Positions 45,767 through 56,273 of a stretch of DNA of 64,000 bases are shown piece after piece. The stretch lies in the NCBI RefSeq assembly GCF_031143425.1, contig NC_090446.1, positions 1,025,933,066 to 1,025,997,065 of the forward strand. Reading direction: 5' to 3'. Position 1 is the first letter of the stretch, and the number at the start of each line of letters is the position of its first letter. Position numbers and translations under genes: made by a program. Below the pieces are notes generated by a model. That model made no database searches and was not told the origin of the DNA. It saw only the letters and a program-made list of their open reading frames with translations. The stretch is from Pleurodeles waltl (lineage: Eukaryota; Chordata; Amphibia; Caudata; Salamandridae).

Positions 45767-48033
45767 TCATGTACGCTGTGCAGGGTCCAGGACGTCTCCT
45801 GCAGTCTCGGACGGCTGCCCACTGGGGATGTTAGCTATGTCGGCTGTGGTGGCAGTGTCTGAGCACATCGCAGGGCTGGTGGCGGTGGTTGCGGCAGTGT
45901 CTGTGGCTGAGATGCTGCCGGTGGAGAATGTGTCAGCACCTGTGCAGGGAGACAGCAGGACGTCTCCTGCAGCCTCGGACGGCTGCCCACTCGGAATGAT
46001 GCTGGGGACTGTTGCAGAGGCAGCAGACGTGCAGGTGGCGGTGCAGGTGGTGGTGTCCACCGCCGTACAGGTTGCTGTTCTGATTGCCAGAAGGGGTGAC
46101 TCTGGTCCCTCAGCCGGAGGCTTCGTGCCCTGTCCTGACTTCCCCTTTGCCTTGTGTCCCTTCCCCACCTTGGATGTCGCTGCTGGTCCCTTGGCACTGT
46201 CCCCTTTTGGCTTGGAGGAGCCCTTGCTGGGTGGTTGGTGCTGCTTCTCCCTACGGCATGTGGACACCTTCTTCACCTTGGCAGGTGGCGGAAATGGCTG
46301 ATCCTTGGCCTCGCTAGGTGGCACACTGGCAGCCCTGATGGGTGCGGCCCGCGATGTGACTGGACTTGCTGAGACCACAGTGCTGGAGGATTTGGTGGCT
46401 GAAGTGCTGGGCTGCGACATGGACATCCTGGCCCTAGGGGAAGAAGGGGGGGTAGGTGTAGGGAAGAGGTCAATATTAGCCAGGAAGAGTTTCTTAGACA
46501 CACTGGGATGGGAAGATGGAGGGGTTTGGGAGTGGAGGAAGAGGCAGTGGTTGTAGGAGGTGTACGTCTGCTGAATTTGGGTGAAGGTGCATGGGCCGGA
46601 GGCTGTTGTGAGGCGGATGGCTGTTGGGTGGGTGTGTGCCTGTGTTTGTGTAGTTTGGGAGGAGGGCTCACAGACACACTGGGAGAGGACATAGGGGACA
46701 AGTGCATGGTAGTGGGGGTGGTGATTGCATGTGAGTGGTGTGTGGTGATGGGCGTGCTGGTGATGGAGGTAGGGGCTGAGGATGTAGTGCATGCAGGTGT
46801 GAGTGGCGACAAGACAGGGACACAGGAGGAGGACGTGGAGGAGGGGGACACAGTGGAGGCAGTGGATGTTGGTGTGTCTGCATGGGTATGGTGCTTGTGT
46901 GAATGCCTGTGGGATGTGTGGTGCTTATGTTTGCCATGTCCACTCTTGGGTGTTGATGAGTGTGCATGCTGGTCTGATGTTGTGCTTGGGATAGGCTGAG
47001 GTACAGGGGACTGGGTCTGGGTAGAGGAAGTTGGAGGGGGAGGCTGGACACAGGGACAATGGCTGCCATCAGTGCTGAGGCATGCAGGGCTTGGTATTGA
47101 GCAGGGGAAACTCGATGAGGGGCTGCTGGGAGGGCGGTGCTGGTAGGGGGGGTGGCAGCTGTACCTGTTGTTGCGGTGGGCACAGAGGTGGCCGCCACCG
47201 CAAGGGAGCTCCCATCAGAGGAGGAGTCGCTGTCGCTGGTGTCTGCTCCTTTTCCTGTCCTAGAGCTCCCCTCCATCCACTGGTGCCTTCAGACTCTGTA
47301 AATTCATCTTCCAGGGCCATGTGGGTTGCAGCTCCCTCCTGCTCTGGTGCCAATGCTCCTCCGCCAGATGATGCTAATGCACACAACGACAGGGTGACAA
47401 AACAAAAGGGGGGGTAAGACACAAGAGACACATGGTTAATGCCTGCAACACCACTACCGTTGGCGGACACAACACACAGGGAGCAGCCCTATGCACTAGT
47501 GCATGCACTAACAGTGCAAGGGAAAAGCACATGCCCATGTTGGACTCTGTCTAGACCCATTTCATGCACAGCTGGAACCCATAGGAGCCTCACTAGGTGT
47601 AGAGGGCAACTACCACCTTTGGGATTGGAGTGGCACTGAGTCTGCAAAACAATGGATGTACCTTGGCGCATCTGCCCTGGCCTAAGGGAACCCACAGCCC
47701 ACCTCCCCCACACAGACACCTCGTCAAGCGCACAGAGTCAGCTGAATGAGACTTTACTAACCCCCTTGTGGCTGCTGTGATGCCCTCAAGCGCCCATCCA
47801 ACTCAGGATATGCCACTGCCAGGATCCAGTACATCAGGGGGGGTCATGGTGAGACGAGCACCCCTTCCACGTTGGGAGGCCATCCCCAGCTGGGCCTCCT
47901 CCGTCTTCTTGCTCCAGTGGCGCAGGTCCTCCCATCTTTTACGGCAGTGGTTGCTCCATCTATGGTAGACCCCCAGGGTCCGCACTTCCTTGACGATGGC
48001 ATGCCAAATACCCTTCTTCTGGTGGGCACTGAC
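45767..48033 (-). pseudogene. Harb-A2 Myb-N gene, exon 1 missing
   Basis: Exon 2, 48033-47762: 'VSAHQKKGIWHAIVKEVRTL', 'NHCRKRWEDLRHWSKKTEEA', 'QLGMASQRGRGARLTM', then a frame change. Exon 3 from 47373: 'ASSGGGALAPEQEGAATHMA' and an acidic Ser-rich part. The helical 'SEEAIDLL' segment of A1 is deleted. A long open tail to 45767 (over 300 residues) is rich in Thr, Pro, Ser, His and Lys, with 'KGSSKPKGDSAKGPAATSKV' and two copies of 'IPSGQPSE-AGDVL'. Exon 1 and its upstream region are deleted: compare 48080-48120 with 37235-37530 in A1. It lies on the opposite strand inside transposase intron 1. Confidence 0.75.
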
Positions 48034-48368
48034 CTAGAGGAAACCCTGGCCCAGAAAAATATACACTCACCATTCCTCACATGCTGGTCTGTCCCCCCGT
48101 CTAACCAATGCTGAATTGCGCAGCGGTCTTCGACCGCCTACTGCGACGCTGCACAATGCCAGCGCAGTTACGTCATTTCCCCTTGTCCCTCCTTACAGGT
48201 CAGGCAGCCGCCAATTCAGGTGGCCACATGGCAGGCCAACTAACTGCGTCACAGCAATTTTGGCCAGGAATACGGACAAAGGCACACAAAGATTATTTCA
48301 TGATTGTGCTAAACAGCCTTGTGAAACCTATGTGGTGTATGACCCTCTGGTCACCCTTCTCCTCCATA

Positions 48369-49501
48369 GGGCACGTCCTCTGGGGCAGGTGATGAGATGG
48401 GGGCATCTTCCGGTGTACAGACCCCTGGTGGGCCTGTCAACAATGGAAGACAGACACATCATTATCACTTACAGACTTGATCGTGCCACAATCCAGGAAC
48501 TGTGTGCCCAATTGGAGCCAGACCGGATGTCAGCTATCCGCCATCCAACAGGAATACCCCCTCTAGTGCAGGTCCTGTCAGTGCTCCATTTCCTGGCAAG
48601 TGGCTCCTTTCAAACAACAGTGGCTATGGCATCAGGGATGTCACAGCCAATGTTCTCTAACGTGTTGTCCAGAGTGTTATCTGCCCTGCTGAAACACATG
48701 CGCAGCTACATCATTTTCCCTCTGGTGGAGGATTTGCCCACAGTTTAAGGTGACTTCTATGCCCTGGGACATATCCCCAAGACCATTGGTGCCATTGATG
48801 GCACACATGTGGCATTTGTCCCCCCCTGCAGGAAAGAACAGGTGTACAGAAACCAGAAAAGCTACCATTCGATGAATGTGCAGATGGTTTGTTTGGCAGA
48901 CCAGTACATCTCCCATGTGAATGCCAAGTATCCTGGCTCAGTGCATGACGCTTACATTTTGATGAATAGCAGCATCCCTTATGTGATAGGGCAACTCCAG
49001 AAGCACCGTATGTGGCTAATAGGTGAGCCCAAGGTCCCCACACAGTTTAAAAATGGTGTCTGGGTTTGGGAGAGTCCCTAATGGTTGGAGGATGTCTAAC
49101 AGTTGTCCCTCAATATTTTCAGGTGACTCTGGTTACCCCAACCTGTCATGGCTACTGACCCCAGTGAGGAATCCCAGGACAAGGGCAGAGGAACGCTACA
49201 ATGAGGCACATGGGGGAACTAGGAGGATAATAGAGTGCACCTTCGGCCTCCTGAAGGCCAGATTCCGGTGCCTCTATCTGACAGGTGGCTCCCTATACTA
49301 CGGAAGAAGGTGTGCCAGATATTCGTGGCATGCTGTATGTTGCTCAACCTGGCTCTGCGACGCCAGCTGCCTTTTCTGCAGGAGGATGGGCCTCATGCTG
49401 GTCTTGAGGCAGCTGGTGAGCCTGTGGACAGTGAAGAAGAGGAGGCAGAAGAAGAAGATATAGACAATGGAAACAACATCATCATGCAATACTTCCAGTG
49501 A
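48369..49501 (+). pseudogene. Harb-A2 transposase exons 2 and 3
   Basis: Exon 2 (48369-49022): 'ARPLGQVMRWGHLPVYRPLV', 'MEDRHIIITYRLDRATIQEL', TAA at 48746-48748 where A1 has Lys, then 'GAIDGTHVAFVPPCRKEQ' (Asp 48797-48799) and 'KYPGSVHDAYILMN' (Asp 48947-48949). Intron 49023-49122. Exon 3: 'DSGYPNLSWLLTPVRNPRTR', 'IIECTFGLLKARFRC' with Glu at 49233-49235, a four-base loss near 49298, 'KKVCQIFVACCMLLNLALRR', acidic end 'EEEEAEEEDIDNGNN', TGA at 49499. DDE residues survive; the nonsense codon and the frameshift kill it. Confidence 0.9.
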
Positions 49502-49979
49502 GACACAGGTAAGAGGATGGCACTGCTTCTCACATCTCATACTACTGTAGGACATAGCATAAATCTGCCTTTTTACCTTTGTGCATGGACCCTGGCATGT
49601 CACTTTGGCTTTCCATTTCACAGATATGGGTCCCACTTTGTGCTCTCTGCTATGTTTACTGCTGCCCAACAACTGTGTAACCATGGTATGTGAACATGAA
49701 CATTGACATTGCTAGATTTCCAAAAGGTTGGAATTACACATTTGTAAAAGTACAGACTGACACCAGATTGATTTGTGATTGAAGGGTGTTTATTTCTGTG
49801 CTAGTAAGTGGAGGGGTGTGTGCAATGGTCTGGGGTGATGGTGGAGGAATGTCCATGGTAGAGTTCAGTTTCTTGGTCTAACAGGTGCATTGTGTAAGGG
49901 GCAAAGGAAGGGGAGCAATAGCAGTTTAAGGTGGACAGGATGACAAAGTGGGACAGAAGGGTGACAATCAGGAGGGTCA

Positions 49980-51452
49980 TATTTCCTGGCGGCGGTCTTG
50001 GCAATGTTGTCTGTCTTGTTCCTAGATCTCAGGGACCGTTTGCGGGCTGGTTCTCCTTCTGCAGGGGGTTTGGTGCTGGGGCCTGTTGTTCCTGTGGCGG
50101 GGCGTCCTGTCCACTAGCACTGTCAGGGGCCCGTTTGTGTGCCACTGTGTCCCTCATGGTGTTGGCCAGGTCTGCCAGCACCCCTGCAATGGTGACCAGG
50201 GTGGTGTTGATGGACTTCAAGCCCTCCCTGATCCCCAGGTAGTGTTCCTCATGCAGCCACTGGGTCTCCTGAAACTTGGCCAGTACCGTGCCCATGGTCT
50301 CCTGGGAATGGTGGTATGCTCCCATGATGTTGGATAGTGCCTCGTGGAGAATAGGTTCCCTGGGTCTGTCCTCCCCCTGTCGCACAGAAGTCCTCCCAGC
50401 TTCCCTGTTATCCTGTGCCTCTGTCCCCTGAGCCGTGTGCCCACTGTCACTGACCCCAGGTCCCTAATTGTCTTGAGTTGGTGAGTTTGCCTGGGGTCCC
50501 TGTAGTAGTGGACACACTGCTGAATGACGTGTCCTCGGGACAGTGTCATGGGCCTGCTGGGTGGGTAATGTGGTGGTGTTTGCTGAGGGGGGAGGGTCTG
50601 TGGTGGCTTATGACTGTTGCAGGGGAACCGACTGTCCAGAGGTCCCTGATGGGCCGGGCTGGTCATCTTGATCCAGGCGTGCAGAGCTACTGTCATCACT
50701 GTGGGCCTCTTCTGTGGGGGGCAGGATATGTCTGGTACCTCCTGTCTGGTGACATTGGGTATGGGTCCTGTTGGGGTGTAAATGCATAGTTTTAGTATCT
50801 GTGTGTGCCATCTTGTGCATTGTGTGAGTTAACCTCTACTCTTGTGCTTGTCGTGTTGTTTGCCATTGTGTGATTAGTGTTGTGGGGTCTGTGTGGGTGT
50901 CTGTACTGGACATGCTTTGGCTTTGGTGTTGCATGCAGGGCTTGGTATTGGGATGGCTGGGTTGCGATAGTGGGGCATATGTGAGGTGTTGCAGTGATGG
51001 AGGTGAGAGGGAAGGTGGGGGTATGTGATGGCATGCGGGTGGGGTGGGGGGATATGGTAATTAAGATTTGACTTACCAGAGTCCAGTCTTCCTGCTACTC
51101 CTGCGAGGCCCTCAGGATGCAGTATTGCCAAGACTTGTTCCTCCCATGTTGTTAGTTGTGGGGGAGGAGGCGGGGGTCCACCGCCAGCCCTCTGTAGAGC
51201 AATCTGGTGTCTTGATACCACGGAACGCACCTTCCCCCGTAGGTCATTTCACCTCTTCCTGATGTCATCCCTTTTTGGATACTGTCCCACTGCGTTGACC
51301 CTGTCGACGATTCTCCGCCATAGATCCATCTTCCTAGCAATGGATGTGTCCTTCACCAGTGATCCGAAAAGTTGTGTCTCTACCCGGATGATTTCCTCCA
51401 CCATGACTCTGAGCTCCTCCACAGAAAACCTGGGGTGTCTTTGAGGTGCCAT
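49980..51452 (-). pseudogene. Harb-A2 Myb-T gene (Myb/SANT-like), nearly complete
   Basis: Exon 1, 51452-51078: 'MAPQRHPRFSVEELRVMVEE', 'IIRVETQLFGSLVKDTSIAR', 'KMDLWRRIVDRVNAVGQYPK', 'RDDIRKR', TGA in place of a Trp codon, 'NDLRGKVRSVVSRHQIALQR', donor GTAAGT. This is a Myb_DNA-bind_5-type domain, the standard Harbinger accessory domain. Exon 2 from 50711: acidic Ser-rich start, 'LHEALSNIMGAYHHSQETMG', 'TVLAKFQETQWLHEEHYLGI', 'REGLKSINTTLVTIAGVLAD', then a basic end 'RKRSLRSRNKTDNIAKTAAR'. A further stop is near 50466. It would bind DNA and pair through the helical region. Converges on the transposase. Confidence 0.8.
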
Positions 51453-52153
51453 GATGTGGTGTGGGTGATGTGTGAGGTGATGTTTGTTGTGCTTGTAAAA
51501 TGTTGTGTTGGTGTGTGTTCTTTGAGGTGCGTGGATGTTGTATGAGTGATGGTGTGGTGTGCTTGTGGATGCTGGTGTAGTGTTGGCTATTCTCTCTCTG
51601 TGCTTCTTCACAAAAATGTTGTTGTAAGTGGTTGTGGGTAATGTGGGTGTGTGTTTTATAGTGATGTGGGTGTGTGTATGTGGTGTGTGTATGTGTATCA
51701 GGTGTGTGTATTTCGAATTGTCCAATGTGGTTGTGTTTTCTAAATGTGTGTGTATTTTGATCACGGCAGTGTGTACCGCCAATGGTTTACCGCGATTGAA
51801 AGACCGCTGCGTTGATTTGTGGGTCGTGATAGTGTGGGTGTATTCTTGTTGGCGTGACGGTATGGGTTTTGGTATCGCCAGTTTATCACTGACCTTTGGT
51901 GTGGCAGACTTGTGTGGGTGTCTGTATTGTGGCGGATTACGAGATGTGTGTCGTAATACCTGTAGCGGATTTCCGCCATGGTATGTTGGCAGCCTTCAGC
52001 ACAGAGGTAAGCAGGATTTACTGCCCGGGTTGTAATGAGGGCCTATATTTACTTAGAAACATGAAGGTTTAACCAAGAACACAGATATGATTTAACCCTA
52101 ATCCCTGGGGATGATGACAGATAACGCAGGAGGCACCTTGGGAATTCCTGACA

Positions 52154-53513
52154 TCACCTGTAGTAAACAGGGAGTCCCTCCTTGAACCAGTTGAAGCCAG
52201 GCAAAGTCCTTCTTGTGGAGGAGCCCAAGTGGGCATCTGGTGCAATCCACCAGAGTGCAGTGTCCAGGTGCAGGTCAGGGATCCAGCAGGGCAGTCCTTC
52301 TTCTTCTGTAGTTCTTCCTGGTAGGGATCTGTGGTGTGGGGGCAGGTCTGCCAGTTTTATCCTTGCTCCTGGGGGATAAACAGGGGGGTCCTGGTTCTCC
52401 AACCAGGGGCAGGGTTCTTCCTCCTGTGATGTCCACTTCCTGGAAGTATGGTAAAAATCAATCCCAGGGAGCAACATTCCTCAAAAATCCATCATGGCTG
52501 AAAGTGTTTTTTGGAGGTTACATCTGGCTGAGCCCACCCACTGGTGTGGCTACGAATCTTAAACACACCCTTCTCCTGCCCTCTCCTAATCTAATCGGGG
52601 GGGCACCTAATTGTCTGGGTTTGCAGGATGTGAGTGAGGTGCTAGGTTGCTCCAAATCTCCTTTCCTGCCTTTGAAGACCAGATTGGCAGCCCTCCCACC
52701 TTCCCGCCTCTCCATCTGCTGAGGGAAGATCTCCTCCTCCAGGCACATCTCTTTGTGTTGAGCCTCATCAAGGCAGCCTGGCCACGTTGCCAGGGGCTGG
52801 ACAATCAGAGCAAAGCAGCAAAAACACTGCAGGGCTAAAGTTGGCAACCTGAACAAATTATATTAAATCCCACAACTTGAAGTTGTGGGATTTATTATAG
52901 CAATTAATTTTACACCAACCTTGAGGTATCTGTGTCTTAAGGTGACTTTTAAAATTAAAATAAAGTCTCCGCATTCTAGCCTATGGAGGTAATTCACTAC
53001 AATGAGGGAAAAACAAATGTGGCTGTTTTACCTCACCAGGGCTTATAAAACTATTTTCATAAGGGCCCTGCTCAGTGTTAAATATCACCCAGACCAAGGG
53101 GCACATAGGGCACACCTTAGGGGTGATGTATATGTAAAGTTGAGGTCGTTTAAGACTTTGGAACATCTTTTAATTCCAAAGTCAAATTTGTATGTAACTT
53201 TAATTTAAAAGCAGCCAGCAAGCCAGGGCTGCCTTTAAAAGGACACTGGGCACCTCAGTAGTGCACCTATGGGGGCACCACCTATGCTGGGGTCCCTAAA
53301 CCTACATGCCCTACCATATACTAGGGACCTATAGGTAGGTTAACTTAGCCAATTATATTAAGCCAAATTTGCATACTCATCTTATACAGAGCACAGGCCC
53401 GGGACTGGTTAGCAGTACCCAAGGCACCATCAGAGTCAGGAAAATACCAGCAAAAAGTTTAAAATGGGGACAAAAAGTCAGGGGGCCTCTGCCATTAACC
53501 CTCTTCTCCCACA
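52154..53513 (-). repeat. Gyp-2 5' LTR, outer part
   Basis: It aligns with 28771-29955 and ends ...CTCCCACA before TCTAT. On the minus strand AATAAA (52896-52891) is followed by a near-perfect 11-pair hairpin (52890-52868, TCCCACAACTT/AAGTTGTGGGA), as in the 3' LTR. Confidence 0.9.
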
Positions 53514-53610
53514 TCTATCAACTGTAAAAGGGAGAGGGAAGGAACTAGGAGGCTGTGGCACTGGCACTTCAGATTTGTTTTCCAATTTCCTCTTAATGTG
53601 CTTCAACAAC

Positions 53611-53997
53611 TTATTTTGTTTTTGCACTCTCCTTCTCTAACTTATCTAATCTGGCCATCATGTCTGCCATGTCCCATCTCATGTCTCTTTCAAAGTCAGG
53701 TGTAATGGCTGCAGCAGGTGGCTGTATGGGTGCCTGGCATGTGAAAGGTGCAGCTAATGTGGAGGGGGTGGGACCCGCAGAGGCCCCTGGACCCTTGATT
53801 TTTTCCCCAAAGCGGCCTTCTTTTTTTTGTGGCTGCTGCAGAGGTCCCCCATGTGGAAAAGCATGCCACCCCCTGTGGCCTTTTCCTCTGGAACTTCCTT
53901 TCCATCCATTGGTACCCGGCATTCACATCCAAAATGTGCCAGTATCTGACTGCCCATTTGTGGAATGCATGTTTTTCTGCTGGTGTCAGATTGGCAG
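53611..53997 (-). pseudogene. Harb-B2 Myb-M gene, last exon
   Basis: After a TTTAG acceptor the minus strand reads 'LPI-TPAEKHAFHKWAVRYW'-like sequence ('NLTPAEKHAFHKWAVRYWHI', 'LDVNAGYQWMERKFQRKRPQ'), a Pro/Thr-rich linker after a frame change, and 'RDMRWDMADMMARLDKLEKE', stopping at 53611. It is sister to 11137-10638 in Harb-B1. It shows that Harb-B2 resumes directly after Gyp-2. The region between 53519 and 53610 is its 3' side. Confidence 0.65.
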
Positions 53998-55671
53998 CTA
54001 AAAAATGAGGCGAATCAAGCATTAAATGCAGCATTGGGTGGAGGTTGAATGTACACAGCATCCGCAGATGACACATGCAGTCCACCACACATTCCACAAC
54101 AATGACTTACTCCAAATCTAGGACTAATTCCTACCAGCCATCTATGGAATCATGTACATGTCACTGGGAGAACAGCTATCCATGGTTGATCATCAGGGCT
54201 CAGAGGTGAGTGGACTACTCCGTCTTTGCTCAATATTTGTGTTAACAAACTATTGAGGATCACGTTGCCCAACAGGTCTAGATTCCCTGTGCTATCGTCA
54301 ATGTGGGGTGCATTGTATGAAGTCCACCACTTTGACACCCCTGGTGCTACATCAAGCCTTCCTTAGGCATCATGGATGCAAGATGGGAGTAATCTGATCG
54401 GGTGGCTGAAACTTCCCACTGGCTATTCTAAGCTTTGTTGAAGCTTCATTCATGTGTCCTGGTTTAAGACCTTGTCTGATCATACGTTACAAGGGGACAC
54501 ACCATTGCTCATGATGTGCCCACATGTACAAATAATGCAAATTTCCTATAAAGTTTGGCCAAAGCCTGAAGTTCACATCAAATTTGTCTACAGAATATGT
54601 AACTTTTGCCCCCTAGCCTGTGCTATATTGTGCAAACTGTGTAATGCTGCACACATATGGTGGTTCTATGGGTGCCCTTACAGCCACATTAAGATTGGCA
54701 CTGCACTGGCTGCTGCTACAGTATTCCTATCTATTGTACAACATGTGCACATGCATGTCTGACATCACCTAAGTACCAGCCACACACTCAGCATGCACAT
54801 CATATGCACATGTGATGTGACCAAGATCACTTACAAATTTAATGATTGCAAGACCATGTTTGTAAATCTGTTGAGATCTCACTTGCGACAATCCAGAGAT
54901 ATTTCCCACAAACATCTGGAGCTGAGTTGTATGCTAATTGTGTACTCTATTGACTGTTGCCCATCACAATATGGCTCCTTGCATGACTGCAGCCTCAATT
55001 AATATCTGAAGGGTACTGAGGCACCAGTGGTGCAAGTGTCTCCTACATAAGCCCCCTAGAGACCTCTATACATGTCCTTCACCTGTACCACGTCATGAGT
55101 GATTGTAAGCTACGGGTGGCACACAGTGCTGTCAAACGTGCCATACAAAGTTGTTGGTAACAAGCATGCTAATCACATTATCAGTAGCTCTGATACCTAT
55201 CATGATTAACATCAATGTATGTAGCCATGCTTTCCATTTCCTAACATCCACAATTCCATATCCGCACGTTGCCACTTGTGCAACAATCAAGCCATTCTCA
55301 GTGCTCAACAATGCATCAGACATGATGTCACCATCCTTACTCCGATGATATCATAGCATTGGTCACACAAATCTTTTATTCATTGCATTGCACCCATCAG
55401 ACTGTCTCACACAAAACCCTGGATTGCCACATGTGACGCACAAGGTGACACTAACTGGCAGCACTGGTGTCTTCAAATCATGACACCTCTCCCCTGGTGT
55501 AGGGTGGAGGCCCACCTGCAATACATGAAAGGAAAACATAGCTTAGTGATATTGGACATTTATGTGCATGGACAACAGTTTTAAAATCAACTTGTGAAGC
55601 TGAGTGAACAAGTCAACCCAGTGGTAGATCAGACCAACTGTCAAACATCTATAATCTGTCAGTCAGACATA
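53998..55671. other. Harb-B2 continuation, little recognisable
   Basis: Noncoding for the most part. 55440-55514 (minus, after 'tattgcag') shares a short conserved block with 12290-12402 of Harb-B1 and may be a small exon. Confidence 0.4.
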
Positions 55672-56273
55672 GGGGGTGATTACGTCCCTGGCGGTCTCAG
55701 CACCACCAGGGTTGCGGTAGAGGTTGGACCGCCGCCAATGCGGCGGACCGGCAGCCACATTATGACCGCGGGGGTAGCACCACTGATGGACCACCAGAAC
55801 CACCAGATTTCATCATCATGACGTTCTGGCGGTGCCGAAGGTCCTAATCCGCCAGGAAGCAAGCAGTGTTGCCCTGGGGATTACGACTCCCTTCTCTGCC
55901 GGCGGTAACCCTGCCATGAAAAGGCTGGTGGAGACGGTGTGCATGGTGCCCTAGGGGGGGCCCCTGCACTACCTGTGCACTTGGCATGGGCAGTACAGGG
56001 CCCGCCCTGGCCAGCCCCATCACAATGTTCACTGTTTGTAAAGCAGACAGTGAACATTGCGACAGGTGCTGCTTCACCTATTGCACTACAGCATTGCAGC
56101 TGGCTCAATTATGAGCTGGAGACAATGCTGTAGGCCGTTTCCCGCTGGGCCAGTGGGCGGAAACTGTGTTTCCACCCGCTGACCCAGTGGGAAACTCGTA
56201 ATAGGGCCGGCGGGAAGGCTGCCGCACTGGTAGTAACCTGCCCATTTGGACCGCCGAAGTTGTAATGACCCCC
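55672..56273. mobile_element. MITE-2: 602-bp GC-rich Harbinger-type MITE
   Basis: The ends are GGGGGTGATTACGTCCCTGG and, inverted, GGGGGTCATTACAACTTCGG, with ATA and TTA next to them. The termini resemble Harb-A (CATTACAACCCTGGCGG), so a Harb-A-like transposase may have moved it. It contains a 13-pair hairpin (56023-56035 with 56047-56059). No coding content. Confidence 0.75.

Larger units (their letters stand above)
43342..52043 (+). mobile_element. Harb-A2: 8.7-kb Harbinger with three genes
   Basis: The ends are GGCCCTCATTACAACCCTGG (43342) and, inverted, GGCCCTCATTACAACCCGGG (52043). Flanking triplets are TAG and TAT, an imperfect duplication. It has the same contents and order as Harb-A1: exon 1, two minisatellites, Myb-N (-), transposase exons 2-3, Myb-T (-). 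It lies inside LTR-3. Confidence 0.9.
42068..52153. mobile_element. LTR-3: solo LTR (about 1.4 kb) split by Harb-A2
   Basis: TGTCGAGACAGG...GAATTCCTGACA, flanked by perfect TCACC duplications (42063-42067, 52154-52158). The LTR parts are 42068-43341 and 52044-52153. Harb-A2 fills the rest. No coding sequence, primer site or purine tract is seen, so it is a solo LTR of a different retroelement. Strand is undetermined. Confidence 0.8.
27635..53513 (-). mobile_element. Gyp-2: Ty3/Gypsy element with both LTRs, heavily nested
   Basis: Perfect 5-bp duplications TCTAT flank it (27630-27634, 53514-53518). The coding strand is minus: 5' LTR 53513-52154 plus 42067-41003, primer site at 40998-40979, gag and protease 32837-31260, purine tract at 29985-29956, 3' LTR 29955-27635. 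Later insertions are Harb-A1, a LINE piece and the LTR-3/Harb-A2 block. Without them the internal part is only about 2.6 kb; reverse transcriptase, RNase H and integrase are missing, so it was or became non-autonomous. Confidence 0.9.

Noticed and set aside
42063..52161. hAT transposon with an 8-bp duplication TCACCTGT
   Set aside because: The last three bases are also the LTR start TGT; with TG...CA ends the 5-bp TCACC duplication explains it better as an LTR.
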